NCBI GenBank assembly: GCA_026419785.1
Contig: JAODTK010000888.1
Coordinates: 62,001 to 126,000 of the forward strand
From: Sclerodactyla briareus
Lineage: Eukaryota > Echinodermata > Holothuroidea > Dendrochirotida > Sclerodactylidae
Direction of reading: 5' to 3'
Length of the DNA: 64,000 bases
How positions within the stretch are numbered: position 1 is the stretch's first letter; each line of letters starts with the position of its first letter. Made by a program: the position numbers and the translations under genes. The notes beneath the pieces are model-generated. The model ran no database searches. It was not told where the DNA came from and was given only the letters and a program-made list of their open reading frames with translations. Shown here piece after piece: positions 1 to 13,373 of this stretch.

Positions 1-10
1 TATACGAAAG

Positions 11-187
11 CATACGACTGGAGTACACGAACCTTTGCAGAACACATACAAATGGAGTACAATGAGCCATACATGACACATACGACTGGAGTAACAATAA
101 CCTATACAGAACACAATACGACTGAATTGCAAGAGCCCATGGTGGAACACATTACGTCTAGAGTACGAAACCCATACAGAACTCATA
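11..187. repeat. 34-bp minisatellite, about five degenerate units
   Basis: Five head-to-tail units begin near 11, 45, 79, 114 and 150. They are 34, 34, 35, 36 and 38 bp long. Each starts with a variant of CATACGACTGGAGTAC and ends with a variant of CATACAGAACA. The array starts at the window edge, so more units may lie to the left. The open frame across it (52-243, plus) is a by-product of the repeat and is not called as a gene. Confidence 0.85.
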
Positions 188-2470
188 GACAGCGTACCAG
201 TACCATAGCGAACACCAGGTTATCACGGGATAAAGTCGCCTGATCGGATAGAAATTCAATTGGGACTAATGATGTCATCAGGCAATACCTTATTTATTAA
301 ATGGGTAATGCCGACCATTCAGTATTATGTTTCTTTCCTTTGTTCTTTTTTCAATACACTATTTGTTTATAACGCCACATACAGCTCTACTCCACCTTCC
401 AGAACAAGAATTGTTTAATTGGTTACTCTGTGGTTGCTTTAAAGTAGTTGTAAGAATCATCATCATGTTCACATCAATATGCAAAGCTTCATTCTGGGTT
501 CTGATTTCGAACGCCTGCATGTAAATATGTCGAACATAGTGTTATTTTTGGCTGCATATTGGGACAAAATGCACGCTTCCCATAAACTAGCATAGTAGGA
601 TGGCAAGAGTTAACTGCCCCTATGATCGCTACCCTAGGGGAAGGGGTGAGGCTATGTCTGCAGAAGCCAGAACGACAATTACCACGTCCCTTATACCTCT
701 CCTAGTTGTCGCATGCTGATGGCAAAACTAAGAGGACACCCAAATAATTTAGATTTCGATTGATGAACGGTAGTGGTATCTCGAATTAGTACTTTTAATT
801 ACCTTTAATAAACAAGCTACGCGTAGTCTTCGTAATATAGGATTTTGCTGAAGAACTGGCTCTGTTTCAACCGGGTTTCCTGCTGTGCTAAGACATACTC
901 TTGAGAATACTCTTGAGAAATAAATTGCCTCCAAGCTGTACGTTATGTGGGAGTTATATCGAAAGATTGAAGCGGAATTGTTATTAATAGCATCAACGTT
1001 AAATGTACTTAGGTATAAAAAGACCTGTCCTTAAAGACGTACCGGAGGGATTGTCTGAGGGGGGGGGGGCGGTTCCGTTAGGGTTTGAGGTTGGGACCAA
1101 TGGGAGGGAGTGCGCACAAACCATTGTCTTTTTCTTTTCTTTTCTTCTTTTTTTTTAAGTATTTCAATTGAGTAAATGAGATCTTTGAGAAACTTACACA
1201 TTATCACTCGTTGTTCAACAATATAATTTAAGGCCGGGATGTTGACATAAAGGGAACAAGGTGAATATTAGTTTAGCATTCAAGTTTGCTAAAGTGGAAT
1301 CAGAAAAGAAAAAACAAGAGAAATTCCATGGAATTCACTTACTAACCCATTGTCAGATGCGCACCGTAGAATTTCAATATTTTGGTTATTATTTAGAATG
1401 GAATAGTCCTCTTAACTGTTATGTACGACGCTATTACAATACGCGAGCGGGGTTGATGGCTGCCATCTTCGAATTTGCGCGACTTCGTACTGACCAGTTG
1501 GCGAGCTTCGGGAGTCACCGCGGTTAAAACCTGATGGAGAGGGTCGGCGTGTGAGAAAGTTGCACAAATAGACAATTGGCCATGCACGAGTTGTAAACCC
1601 GCAAATGGGCCTACTGATATCGCTGTTGAAGCTCCGGTCTATTCAAAACCCTTATGTTCTTTTCTTCTTCTTTCATGTGCATGTGCTGTGCAATGTAGTT
1701 ACTATGTGATATGGAATGTATGTATGCAGTGATTAATCATTCTGTGCTGGGAAAATTGAGGAATACATGGGAAAATACGAATGAGAGAAGATCTTTCTAG
1801 ACAATTTTCATATTCATTTAAAATGGATCGAGGCTGGAACCGTTAGCAGTTGTGACTTTGGATAACAGTCATCACCTACTTACGACCCTTTTCTATCTGG
1901 TCTGGCCTGGCTTGTGATGAACACGGTAATCCGATAGGCAGAGTGGATACAGCTCAATTTGCATGTATGCTAACAAAATACATGCATAAATCCATGCGAG
2001 CAATCGCTTCAGCCCCAGTTCCAGAGGCCAGATGAGTCACTGGAGGCTGAAAACTTTCTGAACACGATATGTACGGAATGCCTGATATGACCAAGAACCT
2101 TGTTGATTTAAGCACTATATAGCGGACACTCTGTGATATAAAAAAATATAAAAATTTGTCAATATCGAAATATTCAACAAATCAGTAGAACCCGAGTCGT
2201 TGGCCAACCATGTTTGGATAGAGGACTCATTATTTGAATGTGTGCGTTCCTCATGATGGGTACATGGGCCTTGTTATTTCAGGCCCAGTTATCTGAGGTA
2301 ACAAAGTCTGGAATGGGAGTATGGAACCCGATCTGATTGGGTTGAGAAATCCTTTGTAGTGGTTCCTTATCGAAACATTCATACTTCATATTTCATAACA
2401 ACGTATTTAGGCGCAATTTCGTGTAAACTCGAACGGAGACCAGTCTAGAATTGAAGAAGCTCAGATATGT
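188..2470. other. Unassigned, no gene recognised
   Basis: No family could be recognised. The stretch holds an 11-G run at 1059-1069, a pyrimidine-rich tract at about 1128-1158, and an 88-codon open frame at 1261-1527 (plus) that resembles no family known to me. Short open frames on both strands are at chance length for this base composition. Confidence 0.5.
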
Positions 2471-2479
2471 ATTTGTATG

Positions 2480-3800
2480 TACCCATATTATCTATTTTTC
2501 GATCAGATCGAAAATCATCTGATGTCAACAGAGGTCAAAACAGTAAAACCCTTGAAAATACGATACTTCCATAATGCCTATCCTGATCAATTGGAATTCA
2601 GTGTGAAACTTATCGACTATAGGGATACAGAAATCCGCAGTTTTTTCTTATCGAGGCAGTCAGGGTGTGTGTAGTTTAGCTTTTTTTTTTCAAAGGGTGA
2701 TTTGTATAAATGTGTGTGACATCACGGGTGAATTCAACTTACACTAATGTTTTGGTGGTCAGATCCGAGGTCGTCTGAGGTCAAAGTTAGATATACGCCC
2801 AGATTGCATAGTACGATTAAGACGACATTCATTGCGTATCTTTCATAGTGAGTACATAACCCTACCGCATTTGGGAGTCATTTTCTGATAGAAAAAATGT
2901 TAAAATTCCACATTTTTTGTTACCTTTTGACTTGTGAAGAGGACCTCACCAGGCTTGAATTGAGAAGATATTCATATCTCCATGACGATTACATGAATGG
3001 ATGGACCTTATTGCTTCGGAGTCGGGTCAAAAGTCATCTGAACGAACAGAGGTAAGAGTCTGCCAAACAACATTCTCCTTGATAAGATTCACACTTGCTC
3101 TACACATCTTCTGAGTTCACAAATTATCTGTAGAAGTTACTACGCCCTGTTTGAGGTAGGTTTAACCAAGACTAGATTGAAATGTATGCGCCCCAAAATA
3201 TTTATTTTTCGGTTAGATCATTCTACTGCTTTGTCCTCTGTTGACATTAGATTATCTTCGATCTAACCGAAAACTGAATATCATGGGGCGCATACACACC
3301 ATATATGAGCTCCAGAATGCCTATTCTGATTAATCGGAATTTTTAGTGTGCAACCTTTCGAATATAGTTTTTCTCATTGAGGATTAGGAGTGTGTTCAGT
3401 AAAATAGAAAGGTTATTCGTCAAAATGTGTGTGATATTATGGGCGATTCCAACTTGCACTAATGTCGGATGTCGATCAAAGGTAGTTGAGGCGAAGTTAG
3501 AAACCCGGAATTAGTCCAGATTGCATAGTCTGTTCAAGGCAAAATTATTGCGTTTATTGAGTACATAGTCTACCGCAATTTTCAGGAGTCATTTTCTAAC
3601 AGAAAAAATGTCAGAATTCCGTATTTTTGGATAACTTTTGACTCGTAAGAGGACCTGACCAGGCTTGAATGGATGGAACGAAGTTTCTATGTTCTCCTGT
3701 TGATTGAATGGATGGACCTTATTGCTTCGGAGTCGGGTCAAAGTCATCTGAATTCAACAGAGGTGAGAGTCTGCAACAGTTTCGTCTTGATCGGGATTCA
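2480..3800 (+). repeat. AGGTCA-type tandem duplication, two units of about 710-740 bp
   Basis: Two diverged direct units sit at about 2480-3120 and 3190-3800. Landmarks recur in order: AATGCCTAT at 2572 and 3315, TGTGTGTGA at about 2712 and 3423, GAGGACCT at 2939 and 3650, and ATGGACCTTATTGCTTCGG at 3001 and 3712. Offsets are 710-743 bp. Both units end in GAGTCGGGTCAAA..GTCATCTGAA..ACAGAGGT, the hallmark of a family that recurs at 27.8, 43.9, 49.2-52.3 and 59.5-60.6 kb. No coding capacity is seen. Confidence 0.85.
3183..3296. repeat. Fold-back inverted repeat, arms about 37 nt
   Basis: Left arm 3183-3219 (TGTATGCGCCCC at the outside, TTTTCGGTTAGATC at the inside) pairs with right arm 3260-3296 (GATCTAACCGAAAA to GGGGCGCATACA) around a loop of about 40 nt. 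The loop holds CCTCTGTTGACATTAGAT, the reverse complement of the ATCTGATGTCAACAGAGG run of the first repeat unit (about 2518-2535). The hairpin therefore probably arose by a local inverted duplication within unit 2. Confidence 0.8.
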
Positions 3801-3812
3801 CAAGGTCTCAAC

Positions 3813-4080
3813 CAGGGGTGCCAACCACGGCCCGGGGCCAACAGTCCGCCCCGACGCAGTGTTGTGGGCGTCCGGCCCGGACAGAGATGTACCGCCAAGG
3901 TTGGATTTTTTTTTTTTTTTTGTTAGAAAAAATAAGCTTTTCGCCAAATTTGAAGCCTTTTATTGCGATTGTAGGCTCAAACATTGCACCATTCTGCATC
4001 TAACGGCCATAAAGCGCATTTTTTCGATCAAGGGAGAGTAAGGCCTACTTAGTTTCGCTGAATCTCAGACACCACCCCTG
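3813..4080. mobile_element. hAT (Charlie-like) short non-autonomous remnant
   Basis: The 268-bp segment starts CAGGGGTGCCAACCACGGCC and ends ACACCACCCCTG, giving 8-bp inverted termini CAGGGGTG. The CGGCCCGGGGCC and CCGCCC..GGCCCGG words just inside the left end match the style of Charlie/MER5-type hAT termini. Inside are a T run (about 3907-3920) and AT-rich filler. The flanking 8-mers (3805-3812 and 4081-4088) do not match, so the target duplication has decayed or the borders are off. It lies directly after the AGGTCA-type repeat. No transposase is present. Confidence 0.65.
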
Positions 4081-7000
4081 GACAAATTTCTGAATTCGAG
4101 CCTCCTCATCGTCCAAAAGAGTAATCATTATCAAGGAATAAAATTACATCACAAACAAAACATTCCAGCACGTATGATATATAAAGACAGTTAGGATTAA
4201 CTGAGTCGATAAACTGAAAAAAAAGTATCTATTTGAAAAATGTTTCGCCGGAATATTCTGCTCAGCACCATTATTTTCGCCGAACTTTATTCATCTGTTT
4301 TACCAGGAAGAAAAATGAATCACTGTGCTAGGCACGCCGTGATCACATTTTGCTGCCTTAAATTCAAGCGAAAAATGAAGGTTTATGCGGCCCCTTCCTT
4401 CACCATAATCATTCCACTTGGCTCTGCAAAGGGTTGGACAATCCTGGTCTAAACGTCTGAGTTTACTTACTCGCGCTCTTTTTTTCCATTTGAGAAATGG
4501 TTCATTACATCTCATTAAAGCAAGGCAAAGCTCGACTAAACGTTTCTAAAGATCTGTCCACCTCCCTGCCAGGTACACAGTCTGACAGTGAAGCAGTATA
4601 ATTTGCAAATTTAGCAACACATAATTGCAGTAGTAATGCCTAATACATATGAGTTACTCCATTTGATATAATACATGGTTTAAAACACGTCCGTATTTGG
4701 AATTTCATGCTAGGTAATTGATACATCAAAAACACCTCTTATTGATGCTTCCAGGTGCTCACCTAAAGATATTTCAAATCATTGTAGAGTATCAAATGAA
4801 TGTATCTCTTATCAATGTGAATATGAACACGCAAAAATAAAAATCTATTTTTATGGATGGATGGATTTTATTGAATGGATAGCCATTACCTTTATTATTA
4901 CATATTAACCTAATCATGGAATAATTCTGCACATAGTAAGAGCACACCATTCATTAATATCTATCTTATATATATATATTAGTCGAGTTTCTCACATCCA
5001 AGAGAAAGTAGCATTGAAATTCGATCACATTAGTATTTTTGAGCAGCGTAACCGTGGAATTGTACTGATCCACGATGTCTACAACCCGACGGTAAACATT
5101 TCTCGAGTAATTCCCTCACATTTTAGAATACAGCGGTTAACCTTGTTAGAGAGACCATACAGCATTTACCAAAGTCAAATCCCGAAAATAACATTCACAT
5201 TACGTCAAATACACAGCTGGCACAGAGTCATGACATTCGACGATAATCTGTACATGAGAACAAATGGATGTAAGTATAGACATCAGAAACAATCCATAAG
5301 CATATAAAAACTTTATCCTTAGAAGGGTGAGACAAGTCGGCTCGCATGCCCACTCCGAGTCATTCTTCAAGTGAGAAGAGGAGGAAATAGTCCAAGAACC
5401 GGGAATTTGCTGATTGTCGTAAACGTAGGTCATCCAATTACGACAGAAAAAAAAAACCATATTTTGTTTGTTCAAATACCGTGTTTCTTTTATGAGACTT
5501 GTTTTGATATACGTTGACCTATGTTGCAGTACTGCGCACAGTTTCCCAATTTCAGAAAGCCAAATTTTCCCATTATTTTGATGCAGTTGAAAAGTAGGTA
5601 GAAATTACAAACCGTTTAAATATGGCGCCATGCATGAGTCTCGGTTATAACTCATTCAACGGTGTGCTCGCCAGACTAGAGAAATCGACCAACGTACGAG
5701 CGAAAGGAGGCAGTTCACTATCGTTGCAATGTGAGCGGCTGATCATGAGAGGGTAAACTAATGCAAAATGTCCAACTCTATTGTGTGAGTAACGGGATTT
5801 CGTACGGTACAACTTAAGCGCAACTGGTAGCCTCTGGATAGGGTCGAGCCTGGTCAACATAGGCCAGAAGCAGAAACGTATTTGGGTCATGCCATGACAA
5901 TCAATGAGGTCGATGAAGAAGACTTTAAGAATGGAAAGTTCCTACCATTTAATTTATCTGCATTTAAGTGACCAGAGTAAATGTTGACAAATACCAATAT
6001 ATATTTTGCAGACATCGTGTGGAACCGTTTGAATTTGAACAAGAGTGGGACAGTCAGAGATGATTCACAGGCCACATCTAACCATCGGTATAACTCAGCG
6101 GTGTCCGCACATTGTTTCGAATTCAAATAACCCTACTCTACTGATTATTCACGGGTTCTCTTCTTGGTAAGCCTCCCAAAGTTTTGGTCCCCTCAGATAG
6201 TGACTGGTAGAAGAAAGCTTGAGAGTTTTTCAGGGCCGGCCGAGCTGCCGGGTTTGCAACCGGACGTTTATGCATCCCATGACAGAATCAACATATATCC
6301 TGTATTCTCTTCTGTCTACTGGAAAACCCTTTTTTGGCAAGTAAGGGACGTACATCGACTTAGTGGACTTGCCACAGAATTATAGAAAACCACTTTAGAG
6401 GTTCTACACAACATGTTATGTCTCTTATACTAGTAGTACTCGTTCACAGACCCAGCCCTTCCAATATATGTCTGTTAGGGCGAGGATGCTAGAACAAACA
6501 TACTTCCCTGGGACCACATCCAGGTGGAACACGGCTCCCTCAATGTGTTTATTTGGTAGACGAGAACGCTTTCAGGAGAACAGTGGCCGCCTCTCTCCAG
6601 AACGAAAATTATCGCCTTGCACTCTGTTATCCTCGATCGAATTGCCCTGCGGGCGCATTGGTGGATGAACGGAACGAAAAGAACTCAATCATGTGCGTTA
6701 CACGTGACGCAATCTACCTCCCGCCTCCAAGCGTACAAACATGTATGTAAACTACTCATGTCCCAAATCCAAAAAGATCTTGGGTGATCACTGTAGAATA
6801 ATGATAAGAACAATGTGATCTTATTGAATGTTGGATGAGTGATAACGAAGAATAGTAATATGATGCATCGATAACGTTGCATAGTGCACTGATGCCATGA
6901 TAACGGTGCGGCCTTGTGAAAAAACGGCATAGACTTAAGTACGGTTTGTCTTTAATAGTGAGGTAATCATGAATCAGAATAAAGATTAGGAAAGGTTTGA

Positions 7001-10000
7001 TAGCCCAGATGATAAACATGGGGTTCAGAGGGAAGGGGTGAACGACCATGTGGTTAGATATAATATATAGCCACTATAAAGGTGAGATGACTAGAAAGTA
7101 AGGTCATTGTTTCATAACGGGGGTGGATGACGCATATATTGAGCAATGAAGGTGACGTGACATCAGTATAATGGATCAACAGTGATTACAGAAGGAGAAG
7201 GAGTGGCTAATGGCGGTGACGAATGTACAATGATGATGAAGATTAAGATCATACACTTTTCATGCATGGGAATATGGCGTAAAAATATGACGGAGATGAT
7301 GATGATAACTCACACGGAAAAATGAACATTCAAGTGGGAAGAGTCATGGGAAGAGTGTTTTGCTTAGGACGAGAATGCTAAAGAAAAAGATGATTAGGCA
7401 TGATGCTGATAAATACGAGAAGGACAAATGGATATGAGAGTCCGGCATGCGGGTGACAATAAGATGAAAAAACAGATGGAAAATTAATTGATAATGGTAA
7501 TTCGGGATAGAAAGAGACAATCCTGGTGATAATGTGAGGTAAATAGTGCCCTTATTCAGGTGGTGCGAGTGGGAAATATTATGAATACAAAGCAACGATG
7601 CTAGCATTCGGCCAATAGTGTTGGTCAAGTGTGGTCCGAATCTACTCTGGAGGACAAGCGAACACGTGCTCATATAGAGATGCGTGAACACGCGGCATAA
7701 ACAGGGACAGGCTTTTCTTTTCGAAAACGTAGTCTATACTGTGTGTCCATACATTGAATATACCCTTTGGTAGCTGACAATCGTGGATGATATGATAATT
7801 TCTCACTGGCCTTGAAAAACTCAGCCACAGTCAATGCACACTGCCACCGACTGGTTTCGTGACGTCAGTAACAGTATCAAGGGCGCAGCAACTTGGGGGA
7901 AGGGGATTTTTGGGGGGGGCCCCCTCCTCACACACACTTTCAACAGTGAAACGAGTGGTTGCGTTGCCCTTGCGCCAAATACTTCTTCAGAATACACCTC
8001 GCAATACCTAACCATAGATGTTATGCAGGGGCGGGGTGTTGCGAGGTGCAACCACTTTACAGGCCCATGGGTATACAGTGTCGCTATCCCACGTTTCGGC
8101 AGGTCAACATCAACGCAATTCTTCCACATACTTAAAGGGTACTTCAGAAATTTGGAATGCCGAGATCCATTCGCCTAACGCGGGGTGGATGCTGGCCTAA
8201 GTGCCTGCCGGGAGATACTCCCAGGGTGAGTGAGTAGCTTTTTCTGTTTCTTCTTGCACACGGAAAAATTGGAAATATCACCGCCCCTTTGTCTTCCCGT
8301 CTCTGCTAGCTTCACTCTCCTTTACGCGCCTTCTCCCAGAAAATGTTCTACACTAGTATATCTGTAGGCAGATGTCTCTGACATATCTGACATGCCTTGT
8401 AGAGGAGAACATTTGTCTAGGCTTCTAGTCGCTACTGGCGTGGCAGACTAATGCGCCGGGAAAATGAAAAATTCAAGGTTGGATGGACTCCCAGTAGTGT
8501 CAGACGTCCTGTAGAGCACTTCCATGATATTCTATTATGCCGTTGTGTGAATACTGCATGAACCTATTCTCGTCGCTCTACTCGGGGAGGAAGTGGGGGT
8601 CGGAATGATACCCACAAATTTAACAATGTCGAACATATTTCCCACTACTCATTCGTGTGAAGTTCAGGGCCGTGCAAGTCGGCATATTGCCTCCGGCGAT
8701 ACAACAATAATTAAGAAGTTTTGTGTCCTGCTGAAGTTTTCTGGGAGCGGACTTCTGGGAGCGCTATCTCACTGGTTGCACAAGGTTGCATTTTTTTTTC
8801 TGGCAGTAGGAGAGCTATCTAGTCAATATAGGGAATTCGTGATGTGGAGACATCTCTTATATTGTGGCCAATTGATTAACCCCTGCAAAAACACCTCTGC
8901 TCTATCAAACATTACCCAAAACTGATGGGGTCCCCAATCACCACTGGGCCATCGACCAATTCCGGACAGAGAAATTCTCACCTGGGTACTGGACCCATCT
9001 GCCGTACGCCCGAAGTTTCAACCAGTGAATTGCTAGGCTTGATATGGTGTCTCGGTGAAAACACCGATAGGACCGGGTGAAATGCCGATTACACTCCCTC
9101 CCGGATCGCCCAGAGTAAACTCCCGGGTTCGGTTGATATTCTTTTTAGTAAGGGTTAACGGTAGCATGCACATATCCCGGAATTGTTCGTATTAAGCCGC
9201 AAGGGTTCCCTCCCTCGGGATGAATTCTGGTAATTGTTGAGGCCCCGGCGCTAAACTGTGCCGTTATGAATTATAACTATTCGGACTATCGGCTCGTGTG
9301 GTAATCAAAAGTCAGGTCAACATCATTGAACTGGAAAGCAGGGGTGGGTCATAAAGTTTGGCAAGGATTCCGTGTTGACCCTGTGCCACAACCAGAGTTT
9401 TGTCATCGACCTTCCTTGTGACCTTGACGTATGGTTTGAGGGCGACTTGCTCTCGCTGCGGTTCAGCGAGCAGGGTGTACTGGCTGGCAATGATTACGTA
9501 ATATTGGAGGTATTCTAGTGAGCGTTGTCCGACGTTCGGTTTAAAGGAGTGTACACAGTATTCCTCGCTGTACGGCACAGTGAGCGCTTCGTTGTTTGGA
9601 GCCTATATTTTGTGTTTCCATCTTACCCTATTGGAGTATGGAGACAGAATTTCTCAAGCGCGGAAACCGTAAAGTTCTTTCCCTTCAAATAGGCCCAATT
9701 GTGCATAGTACTAGCATCTAAAACACCAAACTTTGGGGAGTTGTTGGTTTCTGTTGTTGTAGATTGCAACTGTGACTGACATGGACTGAATTCCAATTCC
9801 AATTCACTTATGGAAAGAAAGGCGTCTCAACTCACCCCTTATCCGATCCTGCGTACACTACTTTGGCTAGAATGGAGCGAACCACGGAGTACGAGAACTG
9901 CAAACTGTAACTGAACGATTTTTGGCGTTGAACGAAACCTCGTGAACGAATGAAATGTTGTGATAGAACAAAGTAGAGTACTATATTGAACGTATATGAA

Positions 10001-10780
10001 TTTATTGAACAAATGATATAGACTATGTACAACGAATCTGCTGTCCTGTCATTATTTTTTTTTTCCCCCCCGAAAGTCGCTCCTTTGCTAACTGCTTTTC
10101 AGTAAACCCGTGACACCCTGTAGGTCTTCCCATTCAACCTGCAGTTTGACCCGTTTCCATTTCCGTGATGGACTTTGCGTCTCATTTGCCTGTACGCAGC
10201 GATTCGTTTTAACCAATCGGCGAACCTTCGCAGAAGAAACGCAGCAACTGACGTACGCGTGCTGGGGAAGTTCCACGAGGTTAACGTTGATCCTAAGAAA
10301 TGAAGACCCTCTTTGCAATGGAATGTGCCGTCTCATAGGAAATCGCGTATCATTTTTCAAGAATTGAATCTTATCGTTAGTACCAGCGCGCATGTGTCTC
10401 CATTTGTTTATATAGAATTAAAAGTAGCGCACATACGACATAGGGCTACTCGTGCTATTTTTTTACAGTAATTTCGACTGAGAACCTGTATGAGTTCGAA
10501 TGTGTGCGCCTATTCTATGAACTATCGCTTCCTGCCTGCGATCATTTATGGAAGGAACAAGAGATTTAGGAAGCCTGCTGTGCAGTAAGTCCGTGTGCTT
10601 TATGCATCGCTTCCGACACAGATTTGTGAGAAACTTGAACTTCACTTCGTAACTCCCTAATTGGTCAGCCAAAAATGTACATCCCGGTGAGTTTATTTCG
10701 ATCTGAAAGGACACCGGTAAAAGTGTTACCGGTGAACCCAGGTGGACCGAGGTGAACGTTTTGCTGGATAGCCCCCTGTG
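4081..10780. other. Unassigned 6.7 kb, no recognised gene or repeat
   Basis: I could not assign any family. The longest open frames (7834-8178 plus, 114 codons; 7821-8129 minus; 7344-7691 minus; 10463-10825 minus) show no known motif and are at chance length. Two are somewhat protein-like and unexplained: 9312-9605 on the minus strand (98 open codons) and 6553-6750 on the plus strand, which is preceded by a weak acceptor-like TTTATTTGGTAG. Neither has a clear pair of splice signals. About 7200-7310 is GATGATG-rich low-complexity sequence. Confidence 0.45.
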
Positions 10781-10784
10781 CTGA

Positions 10785-13310
10785 AGCTCTTCTTTCGCTC
10801 CGTGTAATGTTTCTGTCAGGCGCAATCGAGTTGTAATATAGACTCAATTGAATGCTTTTTATTCATACCTTTGAGCTTCCGTTAGCTGTTCTCAATTAAC
10901 CGGGGCAGGAAAACATTGTTTGTAGTTGTTTCCTAACTGTCTACACAAATAGTCCAGCCTATACTATAAAGCGATGTGATGGTTGTGCGCCAGCAGAATC
11001 GTGTCTATATAATAGCGGGGAAATGGTTTAGCCTATTCAAAACTAGTTTCTATATGGGAACATAATACGTGCTAGACGTGCATCTGTATATGTTATATAG
11101 TGCAGAACCCACTACTGTTATGAGTTCCAGGCGCGTCACAAGCGGGGCGGCTGGGGCGGCCATGGCCCCACTTTTTAGCAGCCATACACGAAATATATTG
11201 GGAAAAATAGAAGAGGCGCATGTGAGCAGCGGCGTGGCCGCGTGAGTAAAAAGATGTGAACATGGAAATAGAAAAAATATACGAATTAGAAGAACAGTGG
11301 GTTAGTTGAATGACAATTTCTCGGTTTGACTACTTCTGCGAGGCCAATGGATGAGTCGCACACACAGCCCACCGTCTCATGCATTTTCAATGTACGTATG
11401 CTCGTTTTATCATTCAACATTTCAAAGTTTCCATTAGTTCTGCCTGTTCCTTGATTCGCCACACGCAATGACGTAGCTGCATCAGCTCTTGAAACAGGTC
11501 AGGAAGTGCCATTTCCTGCCATCTGGGAAGCCGAATATGCTGAATTTTTCTTGATCCACAGACCACAGTTGCGTACCCCTCCCGCGAAATTTCCAGCGCG
11601 AATTGAATAATTTCCACATGGAATTGGAGTAAATTCTCATACAAGTTTTACTTCAAACTGCACCAAATCGCATTATGTAAGAGGACGAAATTGTTTCGAA
11701 ATATCGAAGGGGGGGGGGGGATAAGTGCCCTCGTCTCTAGACCCCTCCCTTCAAGACGGCGGTCAATATCCGTGGTATTTTTTTTTCATATCCCCTGGAA
11801 ACATTTATTCTCAAACATAAATGTGAGAACAGATAACAAAATTAGCACCAATCGATGTATCGACGCTGAATTATACAAAAAGTTATCAAAAGGGAGGGGG
11901 ACACCCAATACGGCGATCAAAAGAAAGTATGACCGTGGTAATTTGGCAATTTCCCCTGGAAGGTCACTTAGATAAAGTGGAAGAAACCATGCACTTCCTT
12001 CTTGCCCCTCCTTAGGACGGCGATAAAAAGGGCAAAGGCCTACCCCTCAAGAAAATCTTTGGTACACCACTCGGGATCCATGTTTTTGAAAACCTGGAGA
12101 GGGGCATTTTTTTATCCTCTTTCGAGGTATTGAAAGGACTAAAAAGCTTTGAGATTGCTCTATCGCGCCATCAAACAGTCAAATGCATGGGGGACCTCAC
12201 GCTTTGTTACTATTATACGCGCTTGAGGTCCAGGAAGCTTCTCCACCCCTAACTACCAAACGTTGCCCAATAACCTGATGTGTTCACTAACGTCTCCAAA
12301 ATGAAACTCCACAACTCGTCCGGTTAATACAACGTTCCTTTGGTAACTACCCGCTGGAATTACGCAACAAGGGATTTTCGAATTGGGCAATAGGCTATAA
12401 AATTATAACTATTCACTGTCAACAAATCTTCCTTCACTTTCGCTCGCCTTCACGTATATACAACATGTAGTCCATACAGTAACACAATAGCCTTGGTATT
12501 CAGTGACGAGGTTGTGTCCTGTAGAGCGTAGGGCTGTGTTGCATCTCCAAGATTCTCCCGGAGTGCAGCCTATACTTATCGACATTTTCCAGCGTCCCCT
12601 AAAACGGGAAAGTAGGCCTGTTTGTTTAGCTATGTTGGGGTGGGCCTTCTTCTTTTATTTCTTCGGAAATTCGTGTCGTTCAAAGTTTTTTTCAGGGTGT
12701 CCCATTTGACCGCTGTTGTAATGCCTCCTCCTCTGATCTTTTATCAGCAACCGCTTGCGCAATGTGTGGCACGTTCGTTGCCCGTGGTACGGGACACTCG
12801 AGGTTAATCAAGTTGTAGCAGTTAAATCGCGGTCGGTACCGGTGTTTCCGAGCTTTAGGCGCGAGAGGCATTGTACTGCATCAAGAACAATCACATCACT
12901 AAGCTAGCTTAAAACAGCACAAAAGACCAGCAACCTTGACGAAAATCGCAGCACAGGACATAGAACTGAATAGGCATAACAATGTAAAACGGCCCACAGT
13001 TTCCATAACTTCTATAGTTGTCATTAGAGTATTAAAAGACTAGTTATACGGTTCTTGTGTTTACGGCCATTTTTTTGATATAGCCGCATCCGAAGATATA
13101 TGTCGTGACGCTCCTGTATGGCCGACATAGCAGTTGTTTAAAAACTTGGAATAGCACACCAATATCAATTTGGTCCACTTACACCGTGGTAAATCTTACC
13201 GAGTATGAAACTATACCTTAGTCTTTTACTACCGTGTTTTGTTTTTCACTCAACCGTTTTCAGTTCAGCCCGCACCTTATAAATGATAATGAGAACAAGC
13301 AGACAAGAGA
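10785..13310 (+). repeat. Composite repeat module B, copy 1
   Basis: This segment aligns, with interruptions, to 52735-58310. Shared landmarks in order: AGCTCTTCTTTCGCTCCGTG (10787; 52738), TAGACTCAATTGA, CTAACTGTCTACACAAATAG (10934; 54988), GTGATGG.TGTGCGCCAGCAG, GATAGCGGGGAAAT-like text, CGTCTCCAAA (12291; 56217), CAATAGGCTAT.AAATTATA, GGACACTCGAGGTTAATCAA (12790; 56715) and ATAAATGATAATGAGAACAA (13279; 58284). It is non-coding. It is interrupted by a hAT-like insertion at 11128-12277 that copy 2 lacks. Module A follows at 16391, after a LINE insertion. Confidence 0.85.
11128..12277. mobile_element. hAT-like insertion, 1150 bp, in module B copy 1
   Basis: The borders come from comparison with the other module B copy, where the site is uninterrupted (ATGCGTTC at 56206-56213). 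Here ATGAGTTC (11120-11127) and ATGTGTTC (12278-12285) flank the insertion: an 8-bp target duplication, 7 of 8 identical. The insert starts CAGGCGCG and ends AACCTG, so only the CAGG/CCTG ends match, which is usual for eroded hAT termini. Inside are a 12-G run (11709-11720), an imperfect repeat of about 220-260 bp around 11735 and 11950, and an unrecognised 76-codon minus frame (11414-11644). No transposase motif is visible. Confidence 0.75.
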
Positions 13311-13373
13311 CATACTGTAATAGCGTGTCGTTGTTCAGGTAGAGAATTTGACAATAGTTCCTTTCATTTCCCT

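Noticed and set aside
11..187. CRISPR-like array
   Set aside because: Units are contiguous 34-bp minisatellite copies without unique spacers, in eukaryotic DNA.
3805..4088. 8-bp target duplication for the Charlie-like remnant
   Set aside because: The flanking octamers GTCTCAAC and GACAAATT share only three positions.
9312..9605. Possible coding exon on the minus strand
   Set aside because: The peptide looks protein-like, but no family match, no polypyrimidine tract before the possible acceptor and no clear donor; kept only as an unassigned open frame.
10463..10825. HIRTHTG string resembling a C2H2 zinc-finger linker
   Set aside because: No Cys-Cys-His-His spacing around it and no second finger.
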